64,000 nucleotides of DNA. Source: Trichomonas tenax. Its lineage: Eukaryota > Parabasalia > Trichomonadida > Trichomonadidae. The notes below the pieces were generated by a model. That model saw only the letters and a program-made list of their open reading frames with translations, made no database searches and had not been told where the DNA came from. A program made the translations under genes and the position numbers. The stretch spans positions 86,756 through 150,755 of the forward strand of contig JALKBU010000007.1 of NCBI GenBank assembly GCA_023091735.1. The letters run 5' to 3'. Positions 48,138 through 58,190 of the stretch are shown in pieces (the first letter of the stretch is position 1; every line of letters starts with the position of its first letter).

Positions 48138-48809
48138 ATGAAAAATAAAAGGGAGTGTGAACGTTTAAAAATGGAGAAAGAATCCATTGATGAGGCTCTT
48201 GCACAACTTTTGGATTCTATACACGAAAGTAGAAAGAATCTAAACGAGTTTTTGCAGCAACACAGAAAGAAAATAGAAGAAAAAAGAAAAGAGATCAAGG
48301 ATATTAAAAACAATTCTCAGAATGAAGAACATAAATTAGAAGATGAACAGCGAAAAATATCGAACAATATCAAGAAGATGATAAATCAGAATCAAGAATA
48401 CGATGAACAAAGCAGGCAAAAACAACTAGAAATTGAAAAGCTTAATGCTGAAATACAGACTATTCCTAAGAATTTTGAAGATTATGAAGTGAAAATACGT
48501 CTTTTAGAATCAACAAAGAATAGGATTACCGGCGAAAAAGAAAAAGTCAACGAATATATTTCATCTTTTCAATCAGATTTATCGATATACGAGACTCTTT
48601 ACGGTATAAAGATAACTGTTGCGAATGGAAAGACAACATTTTTATTCCATCCTCAAGAATATATTGTTGAGTTGGATTTCGTCAACTATAAATTTGTGCT
48701 TTCGAATTCAACTCTCCCAGGCTCAATAATTATCAGCATATTAGTCGATGATCTCAATGAAAATAAGGATTTATATACATTTTTGAAATCCATTAGGAAT
48801 CAGATCTAG
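48138..48809 (+). CDS. Spc25-like kinetochore protein (Ndc80 complex)
   Basis: 223 residues. Residues ~1-140 form a coiled coil (EEKRKEIKDIKNNSQNEE, EIEKLNAEIQTI). The C-terminal ~85 residues form a small alpha/beta domain: YETLYGIKITVANGKTTFLF, then EYIVELDFVNYKF and a final helix LYTFLKSIRNQI. This architecture (long coiled coil plus a compact RWD-type domain ending in an FL-x-x-[IV]R helix) matches the Spc25 subunit of the Ndc80 complex, which pairs with Spc24 and links Ndc80/Nuf2 to chromatin. It is an inference by pattern; Spc24 or another RWD kinetochore protein is the main alternative. The start is the ATG directly after a GTG. Confidence 0.6.
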   Translation: MKNKRECERLKMEKESIDEALAQLLDSIHESRKNLNEFLQQHRKKIEEKRKEIKDIKNNSQNEEHKLEDEQRKISNNIKKMINQNQEYDEQSRQKQLEIEKLNAEIQTIPKNFEDYEVKIRLLESTKNRITGEKEKVNEYISSFQSDLSIYETLYGIKITVANGKTTFLFHPQEYIVELDFVNYKFVLSNSTLPGSIIISILVDDLNENKDLYTFLKSIRNQI

Positions 48810-48910
48810 GAATGAAATGCATTGCTTGTATTTGTATTCATGTTTATATTAAAAATAGTACTTTGTTGTTGTTATTATTTGTGATTAATTATGTTTTGTA
48901 TATTATGAAT

Positions 48911-50251
48911 TCAGCTTTGATCTATTTTCTTATTTTTCATATATTCCGAAAATTCTGCCTCTTCTCTCTCGAGTTCTTTGATGTTTGGTTCATTTTCTAT
49001 AATATCATCTGAATCTCCAGGTTCATCGATCAAGTTCTCTGAAAGTATCTCATATATATCAGGGGGAAGGTTTGTTTCTAACAACAATCTTAATAAAGCT
49101 GGATTTGTGTGGAGATGAATTTGATCAATATTTTCTACTGTGTCAAACTCCATCAATGCATATTCAAGCTCATCGTGGACAAAAATTTCTAAGTTATTTG
49201 GATTTGCCACATGTAAAATTGCTGATGAAATTAATTCCGCAGCTGCAATCTTAAGCTGATGTTTTCCATTGAAGAGCATCTCATTGGCGGATAAAATATA
49301 TTTATCCATGATACATATATCAGCAACTTCTGGATTAATCGCGAATAATTTGATGAAAAACACACAGACATAAAACTTAAGTTCGTTGATATCGCTTTCT
49401 AAGAAAGAAAAAAAATCGGGCAATCGAATTAATGTTGTGTATTGCAATAAAAACAAGTTGTTATTTTCTAAATGAACGAGGAACTTAAGGAATTGTGTTT
49501 TTATAATAGGCTCGACTGAGTATATATGATCGAATATAAATGAGACTATGATATCAGCAATACTTGGAAAGTTTGGAATATGTTTAGAATATTGTGTATA
49601 AAACTGAAGACAGCTGCAAACTAATCCTATGTTTACAGATGAAAGTGCTGATGAAATGAGAATTTCGATAGATTGTGAAACTTCAACTATTTGTTCGATA
49701 TTTTCATTTGTATTATTATACGCTGTTAAAAAATCTATCGCAATGAGCGGCGTTTCAACTCCTTTAATTTGTATTTGGATAATAATGAAAGAGTTAATAT
49801 TGAAATCTTTGAGAATAGCTCGTAATGATATATTAGAATCTATCAAATGTATAAAGTACTGAAAGATAATACCAATCATATTATCAGAAGAACATATTAC
49901 ATCTAATAAATGTCGAATTAATTTTTCATCAAATATAGTATCAATACAGAATGACTCTGCAACGAGCGGTAATAGTGATTCTAATATGAAAGCCTTTGAA
50001 ACTAATTCTGAATTTTGGAGAATGAATTGAATTCTGTTTAATGGCTGAGCATTAACATACAAACTTTGTTTTTTATCCAATGCTTGACGAACAATCTTAG
50101 AAATGTTCTCTAATTCCTTTTCGAAACTTTGTTCTTCAATATTTAAAGCGATTTGTAATATTCTATCTATCAGCTCATCAACACAAAGATCACTTGGTTC
50201 CTCTTGTTTCATTGAAATAGTATTTGAACATACTTCTTCAGGAACTTCCAT
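48911..50251 (-). CDS. Helical (ARM/HEAT-like) protein of unknown function
   Basis: 446 residues from ATG at 50251. The protein is acidic at both ends and helical throughout, with repeating amphipathic helix pairs (LIDRILQIALNIEEQSFEKE, LIRHLLDVICSSDNMIG, FLKFLVHLENNNLFLLQYT), consistent with an armadillo/HEAT-type superhelix. The C-terminus is acidic (EPGDSDDIIENEPNIKELER). No catalytic motif or membrane segment is seen. It converges with the Spc25-like gene, their ends being about 100 bp apart. I do not recognise a family. Confidence 0.75.
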   Translation of the reverse strand: MEVPEEVCSNTISMKQEEPSDLCVDELIDRILQIALNIEEQSFEKELENISKIVRQALDKKQSLYVNAQPLNRIQFILQNSELVSKAFILESLLPLVAESFCIDTIFDEKLIRHLLDVICSSDNMIGIIFQYFIHLIDSNISLRAILKDFNINSFIIIQIQIKGVETPLIAIDFLTAYNNTNENIEQIVEVSQSIEILISSALSSVNIGLVCSCLQFYTQYSKHIPNFPSIADIIVSFIFDHIYSVEPIIKTQFLKFLVHLENNNLFLLQYTTLIRLPDFFSFLESDINELKFYVCVFFIKLFAINPEVADICIMDKYILSANEMLFNGKHQLKIAAAELISSAILHVANPNNLEIFVHDELEYALMEFDTVENIDQIHLHTNPALLRLLLETNLPPDIYEILSENLIDEPGDSDDIIENEPNIKELEREEAEFSEYMKNKKIDQS

Positions 50252-50512
50252 TCAACATTAAAAATTCTAAAATTCTGTCATGTAAAATAGAATTCGCCAA
50301 GTAAAATAATGTTTTGGCAAATAAATATTTGATTCCTTTTTTTGGCACGTAAATTATTAAAACTGACAAATAAATCATTCAAAATTTTTGTTACCTAAAA
50401 ATGCGTTATGTAAAGACTTTTTACTTGTCAAAATTCGTTAATTTCTGAAGATTTAAGGGGTTGTAACCAGACACCCTTAACTCCTTGTAACTAACTTTTA
50501 ACGCATTAATAA
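50252..50512. promoter_or_regulatory. Divergent promoter with a run of ATGTAAA-type motifs
   Basis: Between the ARM-like gene (minus) and the BTB-like gene (plus). TCTGTCATGTAAAATAG (50273-50289), CGCCAAGTAAAAT, TTGGCAAATAAAT, TTGGCACGTAAATT, CTGACAAATAAAT, TTGTTACCTAAAA, TTATGTAAAG and TTTACTTGTCAAAA follow at irregular 19-26-bp steps across about 160 bp. Most keep the same orientation, the last is reversed. The degenerate unit resembles the array at 29223. Confidence 0.45.
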
Positions 50513-51961
50513 ATGTCTGACGGAAATCAAAAGACTCAGCCATACGTTATCCAGTATGGAACAAAACAGATCGTTGTTGACAACCCCAACAATTTCTCAC
50601 AGACCTCGCAGCAATTCAAGATATATTACCAGCAAAATCCGAATAAATTAGTTCTCCCAGAATCACATGACTACTCCTTCAAAACACTTCAACTCTTAGT
50701 CAACGCTTGCCAAGGCCGACCATTCTCGTGCACACTCGACAACGTCTTCGAATTCAGAAGACTCGCAATCGATTGGAAGGTCGAAACACTCGTACAATAC
50801 TGCGATAACTATATCCAGAAGACGAAGATCAGCGAACTCACTGTCGACGAGATTTTCGAGAGATTAGACGAAGCCATCGCTTCTCACGATAAAGATGCAA
50901 GAAAGATCGCAATCAGAAATGCCGTTGCTATGTTCAAGCCTGTTATCACAGACCCACAGCAGCGCCTTCGCAACTACGACACTGACATTATCACTGAAAT
51001 CTATCACGATGTCAATCCAAGCGGTCGTAATGCTGATCTTTTCGCTAATTTCGTTATCGAATTCTTCAGATCTAACCCATCCAAGGCAACAACACTCTTC
51101 CCACGCCTCAATTTCGACCGCTTGTCCGGCTCTCAGTACGGTGTTATCTTCCAGCCAGACGCCATCGAAGTAGCCATGAACTACTACAACGCTTACGCAA
51201 TCTCTGATGCCCACAAGGAGCTCAGGACAGCACTCAACACAGTCGACGCCACAGCTAAGCAGGCCGTTAAGCAAAACAGACAGAAATACGAAAAGAAGTT
51301 CGCAACAATCTTCGAACAGACAAAGGCCAATAGGAGATCAGACTTAAACAAGCTTCGTCTCCGCCTTGTTCAGCAGAATGAAGACCTCAACGATCTCGCT
51401 GAAGTTCTTGAGAACCAGAAAGCTTTGCTCGTTGACTGCGTCAAGATCGCACATCGCGCACCATCAAGCACAGACTATCTCAAGAAGTCTCAGGAGGAGA
51501 TCTTGAACATGATCAAGGAAAATAAGGAGAAGCTTCTCAACCAGATCAAGCAGGATTCAGAGGATTCTGCGAAGGCATTCCAGTCCCTTCTCGATGATAG
51601 CCAGAAGGAGATTGAACAACAGACAGCTGGAAAGACACTAGTTGCTCCAGAGATTCTTTCCGGAATGGAGGAGAACAAGCAGAAATTCGCTGAAATTAAC
51701 CACGGACTTGCTGACTCCGCTCGCCAGCTTAGAGAGATTCAGTCTACAGCTATGGCTAAGATCATTCGCGATTATTATAAGGGTAATGAGTATCTTCGTA
51801 TTGTACGTGATAATAATAATAACTTGCTCGCTTATAAGATCTTCGACGAATATCCAGATCTTGTTTGGAACCTTTCTAAGAAGGAAGTTGCTGATGCAGA
51901 GAAGAAGATTATTGTTCCAATTGAAACTCAGGTAGAAAAGTCGTGCGCAATTAGGAAGTAA
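50513..51961 (+). CDS. BTB/POZ-like, coiled-coil protein
   Basis: 482 residues. Residues ~10-110 have the shape of a degenerate BTB/POZ domain (KLVLPESHDYSFKTLQLLV, DNVFEFRRLAIDWKVETLV), which mediates dimerisation and adaptor functions. The centre is helical (BACK-like), and residues ~255-420 are coiled coil rich in Gln, Lys, Asp and Asn. The C-terminus is CAIRK. Codon usage is strongly biased (many -C ending codons), like the phosphohexomutase gene, which suggests high expression. BTB proteins of this kind are plentiful in trichomonads. No substrate or partner is apparent. Start at the first ATG, close to the divergent motif array. Confidence 0.75.
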   Translation: MSDGNQKTQPYVIQYGTKQIVVDNPNNFSQTSQQFKIYYQQNPNKLVLPESHDYSFKTLQLLVNACQGRPFSCTLDNVFEFRRLAIDWKVETLVQYCDNYIQKTKISELTVDEIFERLDEAIASHDKDARKIAIRNAVAMFKPVITDPQQRLRNYDTDIITEIYHDVNPSGRNADLFANFVIEFFRSNPSKATTLFPRLNFDRLSGSQYGVIFQPDAIEVAMNYYNAYAISDAHKELRTALNTVDATAKQAVKQNRQKYEKKFATIFEQTKANRRSDLNKLRLRLVQQNEDLNDLAEVLENQKALLVDCVKIAHRAPSSTDYLKKSQEEILNMIKENKEKLLNQIKQDSEDSAKAFQSLLDDSQKEIEQQTAGKTLVAPEILSGMEENKQKFAEINHGLADSARQLREIQSTAMAKIIRDYYKGNEYLRIVRDNNNNLLAYKIFDEYPDLVWNLSKKEVADAEKKIIVPIETQVEKSCAIRK

Positions 51962-52231
51962 ACCTGGTTATATATTTTTATTCACAACACATTTTTTTTT
52001 CTCATCAAAATATTATTGATTTTCATCTTCAACACAAAATGCCTTTAACATTTGCATATGCAACGACAAAGAAAGTTATTTCTTTATGGATAAGAGCTGT
52101 TTTTTTGATTATTATAGATAAAATTTTGAGATTATCGAAAATCAATGCTTTTCTTTGAGAGAATAAGTTTTTTTGGTTATGATAAAGATAAGTGAAGTGT
52201 GATTTGCGAGAAAATTTGCCAAAAATTTTAA
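51962..52231. other. Short intergenic region
   Basis: AT-rich spacer of 270 bp between two plus-strand genes; nothing recognised. Confidence 0.5.
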
Positions 52232-52846
52232 ATGGAAATTGAAGAAGCTTTCAAAGCGTGCACAACGAACAAACTGGACAAATTGAAAGAGCTCGTTCAG
52301 ACGAGTAATGTCATCAACAGAACAGTATAGTTTTATTTCTAACATTCAGCTAAATGGAAAAAGTTTATTAAGTGTGGCAATCGAAAACGATAGTTACGAA
52401 TGCATGCAGTACTTAGTTGATTCCGGCATTAACCTAGAACAGAGTGATCATTCTGGCGCTTTTCTTTTTCTTTTAAATGTCCTCTTCACGTTGCCGTAAT
52501 TCTTAATAAGAAACAGGGTTTAATTATGCTATTACATCACAATGCTGATCCTAATATACAGGATGGAGACGGTTTTACGCCTCTGCATTGGGCCGTGCAA
52601 AAGAAAAATGATTCTTTTGCTGAAATTCTTATTGAATTCGATGCAAATCCGAATATTAACGACTATGAAGGAGTTTCTCCACTTGAGTTAGCAAAAGCAA
52701 TGAATTTACCAAAAATCGTAAAAATTCTAGAAAGAAGCAAACAGCCACCCCCTCAAGAGGAAGGATTTGGCGCATGCTCGTTCTTGGGATTCTTGATGGG
52801 TGGAAAAGCTGAACCACAAGTCCTTCCTTCTAAATCTAAGAACTAA
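52232..52846 (+). CDS. Small ankyrin-repeat protein with one candidate intron and one frame interruption
   Basis: ATG at 52232 opens exon 1 (MEIEEAFKACTTNKLDKLKE; 31 codons), interrupted by an in-frame TAG unless a 25-nt segment (52325-52349) is removed as an intron; the frame then continues as LNGKSLLSVAIENDSYECMQ, a perfect ankyrin repeat. After DHSG (52446-52457) the frame breaks: about 17 extra T/A-rich bases stand before CPLHVAVILN, and the frame open to 52846 carries two more repeats (TPLHWAVQKKNDSFAEIL, SPLELAKAMNLPKIVKIL) and a C-terminal tail. With both corrections the protein would have about 190 residues. The second interruption has no intron-like ends, so the gene may be newly inactivated. 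Status is therefore between an intact gene and a pseudogene. Confidence 0.6.
52325..52349 (+). other. Candidate 25-nt spliceosomal intron
   Basis: The segment begins GTATAG and ends TCTAACATTCAG. Trichomonad introns characteristically have a GTATGT-like 5' site and a fused branch-point/acceptor ACTAACACACAG; the acceptor here matches at 9 of 12 positions and the donor at 4 of 6. Removal removes an in-frame TAG and restores a continuous ankyrin repeat (INRT then LNGKSLL). The length of 25 nt is in the range reported for very short trichomonad introns. Confidence 0.65.
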
Positions 52847-53649
52847 TTCTTTTTATTTCAACACTATTACGTAATCTTTTAATTCTCCAAACAATTTTAA
52901 TTGTATTTATTATTAAAATAATACCACAAACAAATCAAAATATTAATATTATGAAATTAGCATCAACATTAACTCATGAAAACAAAAACATATTTTCCTC
53001 ATGCGATAATATGATGATTGCATGATTTCATGAAAATGCTATATTTTCATCAAAAACCTAAAGAATAATCAAAAATATGATGAATGTACGATACAATAGA
53101 ATGCATGCATTATAATGAACATTACTATTTCTTGGATGAAACATTATTCTAAATAAGGCTAATCAAATTACACATTTTGTGTCAATATTTTTCATGGAAT
53201 CCGTGAATAGAGTCTGATGGAGTGATATGAGGGTATAGACCAAATAAAACCAAACACAAGCCAAAAATATGTCGAAATTTAAGGAAGAAGTAGACAAAAT
53301 CTAAGAGCAACAATATAAATCTGTCATTAAAAATATGATCAATTTCACAGTATATTTTATTTGTTTCAAACTCTTTTATTAACGTCGATGAATTAATTTT
53401 AATTTATCTCAAAAAAATTCGATAATTGAAGTGATTATATGATCCAATTTCTATATACACAGAAGCACAAGGAACAATGTAATCCTTACAAACAACAAAA
53501 TTTCGCAGTGTCTTCGGTTAACACCCGAAAACAAAAAAGATAGCGCCATTTTATACATAAGAAATTTAAAATTAAAAATTGTGATTTAGACATATTATTG
53601 TGTAATATTATTGATCAAAAATAAGATTTCAGAAATTGATCTACCAAAT
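52847..53649. other. Intergenic, no gene recognised
   Basis: AT-rich sequence between the small ankyrin gene and the decayed surface-protein gene. No motif or repeat recognised. Confidence 0.5.
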
Positions 53650-55839
53650 TCTGAAGACACTGTCACATTTTATTCAATTTCAGCATCATTTCAGACTTCG
53701 ATTTTTCCATCCTAATATATCATTAGAATCGGATTTTTATGCATTCGATTGGAATTTTGTTTTGATAGTATCACTTCATTTTTATGAGAACAAGACTGTT
53801 TACTCAGCGTGGACTGAAATTTAATCATCCATTCAATGGAAATAAGAGACTATCATTGAGTGAAATTGATTATGATACAGCATTCGAAGAGTGAAGATTT
53901 ACAAAGAACAATGTAAATGATTTCAGATATAATAATGATTTAACAACATACGAATACGATCCAGGAGAGGTCAATTGCTTCATTGGTAACATAATGGTCG
54001 CCGGAGATTCCGATTTCGATGCGACAATTAAATTCCCAGTTAAAAATGGCCACAATTGGGAGTTTAATGATGAGAGTTCAACAGCAAGAAACCCAATGTT
54101 CATTATCGCGAAGATTTCAGACAGCAAACATCTAAGCGGAGTGCAAAATACGCCATTTACTATGATCAAGTGTGCCAATCAAAATAAAATGTGCAAAGTT
54201 CAGGTCACAAGCGTGTTTCCATCATATGACATCAAGTCGGGTGGCTTGAGAAAGATGAACAGAATGTTCACATCAAAACAGGATACGACACATCTTCATG
54301 GGATTTAAAGACACTTTTGTAGTTTTGAACAAGAAAGAGCTTGATATCAAATTATAAAAAAGAAAATACGAATTTAATAATCCTATCCGAACCAAGGACA
54401 TCGACTGATAGCGGAGAAATTACTGATGCATTCAGTTACCGTGTAAGTGTTGATGATTTTGTGAATCAAGAAAATAATTTGAAAGTTTCATGGTCTGTGA
54501 ACGACGATGACCCAGTCGATGAGTAGTACTATCCTGAGTTCGAAGCCACCCTTCCTTTCAATGGTGGCGTTTACACACTTGATAATGTCGATACTGTTTT
54601 CCCATTCAATCCGGGACCAGATCCAGAAGGCCCAACAATTGCCCCACAGCCGACTACAGAACCGTCAACAGAACCAGAACCACCAGCTGCTTCTGCTTTC
54701 CCAGAGTGCAGTTTAAATTCAAATACAGTTGTTGTTGATTAATTCGATCCTGAGTCAGTCACAAAATATGTCACATTTTCGCAAATTGCTCCAATGTGCG
54801 TCATTGGCAATGTAATGATTGGTTCAGATAACTATGCAAACATTGTTGGAAAGACAGCACATCCTAATGGCGATTGTTTTGAGTACACAGAGGAAGTTGT
54901 TGGCCCATTTTTCGCGCTTACAAAGCTTCTAAAGGATGATTTCGAAATGAAGCATGCAGAAGATTTACCAATAACACTGCTCAAATGCAAGACAAGTTTG
55001 AGTAAAGTTTCATTTGTTGCTCTCCCAACCTCATTCTATGGAGATGCCACAGAAACAGAGTACGGAATGACAATGCATATCCGTGGAGGCAACAAAGTTA
55101 TTGTTAACACATTCACATCAGGAAAGCAAGATCTCACATCGATTTATTCGATGAACCCGTGTTCATCTCCAATGCAAAACAATGGAACCACAACAAAGGG
55201 TATCTTCATCTCTGATGTTGAAAGAAAATTCCACTACTTCAAAGACGCAGATTTAATGATTGAAACAAAGCCACAAAAGGATATCTCAGCAACAGCAGGT
55301 GATATTACCGGCGTTTCAACAATAATTTTTGATACCAGTGACTCAAATGGCGGCGCTGAATCATCAACTTTCAATATCAATCTTGAATTTACTCCAGTTT
55401 CAACATCACAGAATCCAGACTTCTTATTCTCATGTGATAGGGTTTTCATTCTTCCAACATTGGGAGGTCTCTTCAATTCTCAAATTGGCAATGTTCCATA
55501 TCTTCTTGATCCAGAAGCAATAACACCAGAACCAACACCAATTTCACAGACATCATTCCCCACACAAACGGCAGAACCAAAGACGCCAGAAAAAAACAGC
55601 AAAGCCAAAGACGCCAGAAAAAACAGCAAAGCCAGAGATAACACAAGGTGGTGATGCACAATTTCAAAAATCAGCTAAGACACAGAAGAAATCTTTGATC
55701 ATTATTATTTCTTCCGCATCTGCATTTGTTGTTTTGGCTATAGTCATTACAGTAATAGTTCTTGTTACTGTTAGTCGGAAGAAAGCTGAACAAGAAAAAT
55801 CAACAGTAGTTGGTGATACACTTCTTCGGGAGATATAAT
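53650..55839 (+). pseudogene. Decayed two-domain type I surface protein gene
   Basis: Coding-like sequence runs the whole length in changing frames. Two homologous extracellular domains are visible: one around 53936-54230 (CFIGNIMVAGDSDFDATIKF ... FTMIKCANQ) and one around 54770-55260 (CVIGNVMIGSDNYANIVGK ... ITLLKCKTS). A Pro/Thr-rich linker (QPTTEPSTEPEPPAAS) and a second stalk (PEPTPISQTSFPTQTAEP) follow the domains. The end, in another frame (55657-55839), has a membrane segment SASAFVVLAIVITVIVLV and a short basic/acidic tail. Lesions: TGA at 53892-53894, frameshift near 54300, TAG at 54524-54526, TAA at 54740-54742, and an extra A in a 7-A run at 55590-55596. The N-terminal end is uncertain. 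Confidence 0.75.
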
Positions 55840-55919
55840 ATGAATATGAATAAATAAAGTCTTTCCAATTATGAATTATTGATTTGATGCTATGCAAGCA
55901 ATCAGATAAAGATTTCTGT

Positions 55920-56440
55920 TAAAGATTCATCAAGTTGTCCAAAACATAGTGTCTTTCAAGTAATGCAAAGTCCAAGTTAGCATAAATTTTTTGAATACAA
56001 GATTCTTTGTTTAGAGGATCCTCGAAAATACAAATAATCTTAATTAGAGTCTCTAAACAGCCAAAATTAGGCATTATCTAGAATCACTACTGCATTAATC
56101 TCAGCAATAGTGATAAAGCCAACATCATCATCAAAAAGAGCTTCAATTCTTTCTGGCTTTTCTATGCAGAGGATTGTGTGGAAATCGGGGCTTCAATGCC
56201 AATACTTACATCATTTCATCTATTCTAATGATGCAATCATATGCTGCATATCAACTATACGTAGAATATCAAATTCCAAGTTTTGTCACAGTTAGACTTA
56301 AAAAAATAATCAAAATTTGAAGTTGATTGATTGTTCGGATGTGATCATTCGCGGCAATTGAAACATCAGTAATAGATGAATCTAGAAGGACAAACACACA
56401 TTTTCTCAATCCTTTATCAGTTAAAGATTTTATTCTCAAA
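55920..56440 (-). pseudogene. Decayed fragment of an unknown gene
   Basis: On the minus strand, several adjacent frames are protein-like: LRKCVFVLLDSSITDVSIAA (near 56400-56340), EKPERIEALFDDDVGFITIA (56163-56104), and MPNFGCLETLIKIICIFEDP (56075-56016) leading to LERHYVLDNLM. They are separated by stops and shifts. They may derive from one gene running from 56440 down to 55920. The family is not recognised. Confidence 0.4.
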
Positions 56441-56459
56441 TGAAACAAGGGAACCTAAA

Positions 56460-56485
56460 AAATATACTTTACATGACAATCATAA
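56460..56485 (+). promoter_or_regulatory. ACATGT-cored motif upstream of thioredoxin reductase
   Basis: CTTTACATGACAATC (56467-56481) matches the TTTACATGTCA motif at all but one position and lies about 40 bp before the ATG at 56522. TCAG occurs twice between the motif and the start codon and could be a transcription start context. Position-based inference only. Confidence 0.4.
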
Positions 56486-56521
56486 AAAGTGACAGTGACC
56501 AAATATCTGTCAGTTTTCAGA

Positions 56522-57574
56522 ATGATTCCATTATTCCTTTCTTTCTTCCTCTTCCGCGCTAGATGCGAGGACGATGATGACGCAGCGGACTTCGGCTGGG
56601 GTTTGGATGACGACGATGAGACTACAAAGGAGATCAATTGGGACGAAGTTCCAGTTATTGATGTCATCATTCTCGGCAGTGGTCCAGCAGGATGCACAGC
56701 CGCATTATACGCCGCTAGAGCAGGCTATAACACAGTTGTTCTCCACGGAGACATCCCAGGAGGCCAACTTGTTTACACAACAGAAGTCGAAAACTTCCCT
56801 AGCTGGAATGGCACAGGAACAGAACTCGTTGAGGCAATGAAAGACCAAGCAATCAGAAATGGAGCTAAATTCGTTATGGATACAATCGTGAATGTTGATT
56901 TATCTGTGTTCCCAAGGAGATTGACATCACATAACAACAACGGATATAAGTGCAGATCATTGATCATTGCTACAGGCGCCAAAGCCAAGTATTTAGGTCT
57001 TCCAAGTGAAGAACGCCTCAAAAACAGAGGCGTCAGCGCTTGTGCTGTTTGTGATGGTGCTCTCTATGCTGGTCAGGATGTTGCCATCGTTGGTGGTGGT
57101 GATGTTGCCGCTGAAGAAGCTTTATATCTTGCGAAAATCTGTAGAACAGTTAAATTATTCCATCGTAGAGATGAGCTTCGTGCTTCCGCACCAATGAGGA
57201 AGAGATTAGCTGCTTCAAAGGTCGAAATCATTTACAATACGGTTGTTGAGGAAGTTATCGGCGAAGAATTCGTCACAGCTGTTCGCGTTAAGAACATAAA
57301 GACAAAGAAGTCCACAACACACAAGATTGGCGCTTTCTTTGTCGCTATCGGACATCAGCCAGAGACATCAATGTTTGAGAATCAACTCGATCGCGATGCT
57401 AATGGTTACTTCATTACAGATGGCACTCCAAAGACTAAAGTCCAAGGTGTTTACGTTGCTGGTGACTGCGCGGACAAAGTTTATAGACAGGCAATCACAT
57501 CTGCAGGCACTGGATGCCAGGCAGCACTCCTTGCCGAGCACTACCTTGCTGAACTTGATTCTCAAGAGAAATAA
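56522..57574 (+). CDS. Thioredoxin reductase, low-Mr type, with signal-peptide-like N-terminus
   Basis: 350 residues from the ATG at 56522; the frame is open 11 codons upstream to a GTG. FAD-binding GSGPAGCTAALYAARAG (~52-68), redox-active CAVC (Cys174, Cys177), NADPH-binding GGGDVAAEEA (~191-200) with HRRDELRAS, and the C-terminal FAD element YVAGDCADKVYRQAITSAGTG-type (within VYVAGDCADKVYRQ) are all present, so it should reduce thioredoxin with NADPH. Unlike the usual cytosolic enzymes it starts with MIPLFLSFFLFRARC, a typical signal peptide with a possible cleavage site after C15, followed by a strongly acidic linker (EDDDDAADFGWGLDDDD). This suggests import into the ER or secretion. Inference about location needs checking; the catalytic assignment is firm. 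Confidence 0.93.
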   Translation: MIPLFLSFFLFRARCEDDDDAADFGWGLDDDDETTKEINWDEVPVIDVIILGSGPAGCTAALYAARAGYNTVVLHGDIPGGQLVYTTEVENFPSWNGTGTELVEAMKDQAIRNGAKFVMDTIVNVDLSVFPRRLTSHNNNGYKCRSLIIATGAKAKYLGLPSEERLKNRGVSACAVCDGALYAGQDVAIVGGGDVAAEEALYLAKICRTVKLFHRRDELRASAPMRKRLAASKVEIIYNTVVEEVIGEEFVTAVRVKNIKTKKSTTHKIGAFFVAIGHQPETSMFENQLDRDANGYFITDGTPKTKVQGVYVAGDCADKVYRQAITSAGTGCQAALLAEHYLAELDSQEK

Positions 57575-57860
57575 AGAAATTTCTATGACGAGTATGTGCG
57601 CTCTTTTCAGGGGCACAACACAAAAATAAAAATTATCTCATTATTGGTAGATTTTCAATTTGATTTTTATTTACATTATGCTTATTGAATAAATTACAAC
57701 ATAAATTATAAATACTAGCATTTTACTAACAAGCATCAATTATGCATTTGAAAACTGAAAAATTTTCATAATAATATTGATTTTGATAATAATGTAATAA
57801 ATAAATATATGTTATCAAAAGCTTCAAAGAGCTATGATAATATATGCTTTTATTGGCAAA
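57575..57860. other. Short intergenic region
   Basis: AT-rich, under 300 bp, with nothing recognised. Confidence 0.5.
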
Positions 57861-58190
57861 TTATGCGTAGGATTGAATAATCATATGCGATATTCCGTAT
57901 CTATGGATCGAATAATCGACTTCCTCGAGGATAAATGTCAGAACGTGATTTGCATTTTCGACTTTCTCTGATGCAGCGTTTAATGTTATAATGGCTCTTC
58001 CTTTACTATACGGCTGATCTACAAAACCATGAATGGAAGCAGGACGCAAAGGAAGTATATCATTTAGTCTAAATAAAACATTGAATTTGCCTTTTATAAG
58101 ATCATCATCCCAAGATAAAACACAATTTTCAGTCTGTTTGTTAGAAATAAAACTGAACGAAGAAGGGATCGATTGGCTCTGCCTTTTTTG
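57861..58190 (-). pseudogene. Fragment of an unknown protein, no start codon
   Basis: A minus-strand frame open from a stop at 58191 to a stop at 57861 (110 codons) has clear protein-like composition (NCVLSWDDDLIKGKFNVLFR, HGFVDQPYSKGRAIITLNAA, HVLTFILEEVDYSIHRYG) but no ATG in the first 90 codons. It looks like a beta-rich extracellular-type domain that has lost its 5' part. I cannot name the family. Confidence 0.45.

Noticed and set aside
52446..52480. A second intron in the small ankyrin gene
   Set aside because: The extra ~17 bases have neither GT at the start nor CAG at the end; an indel is simpler.
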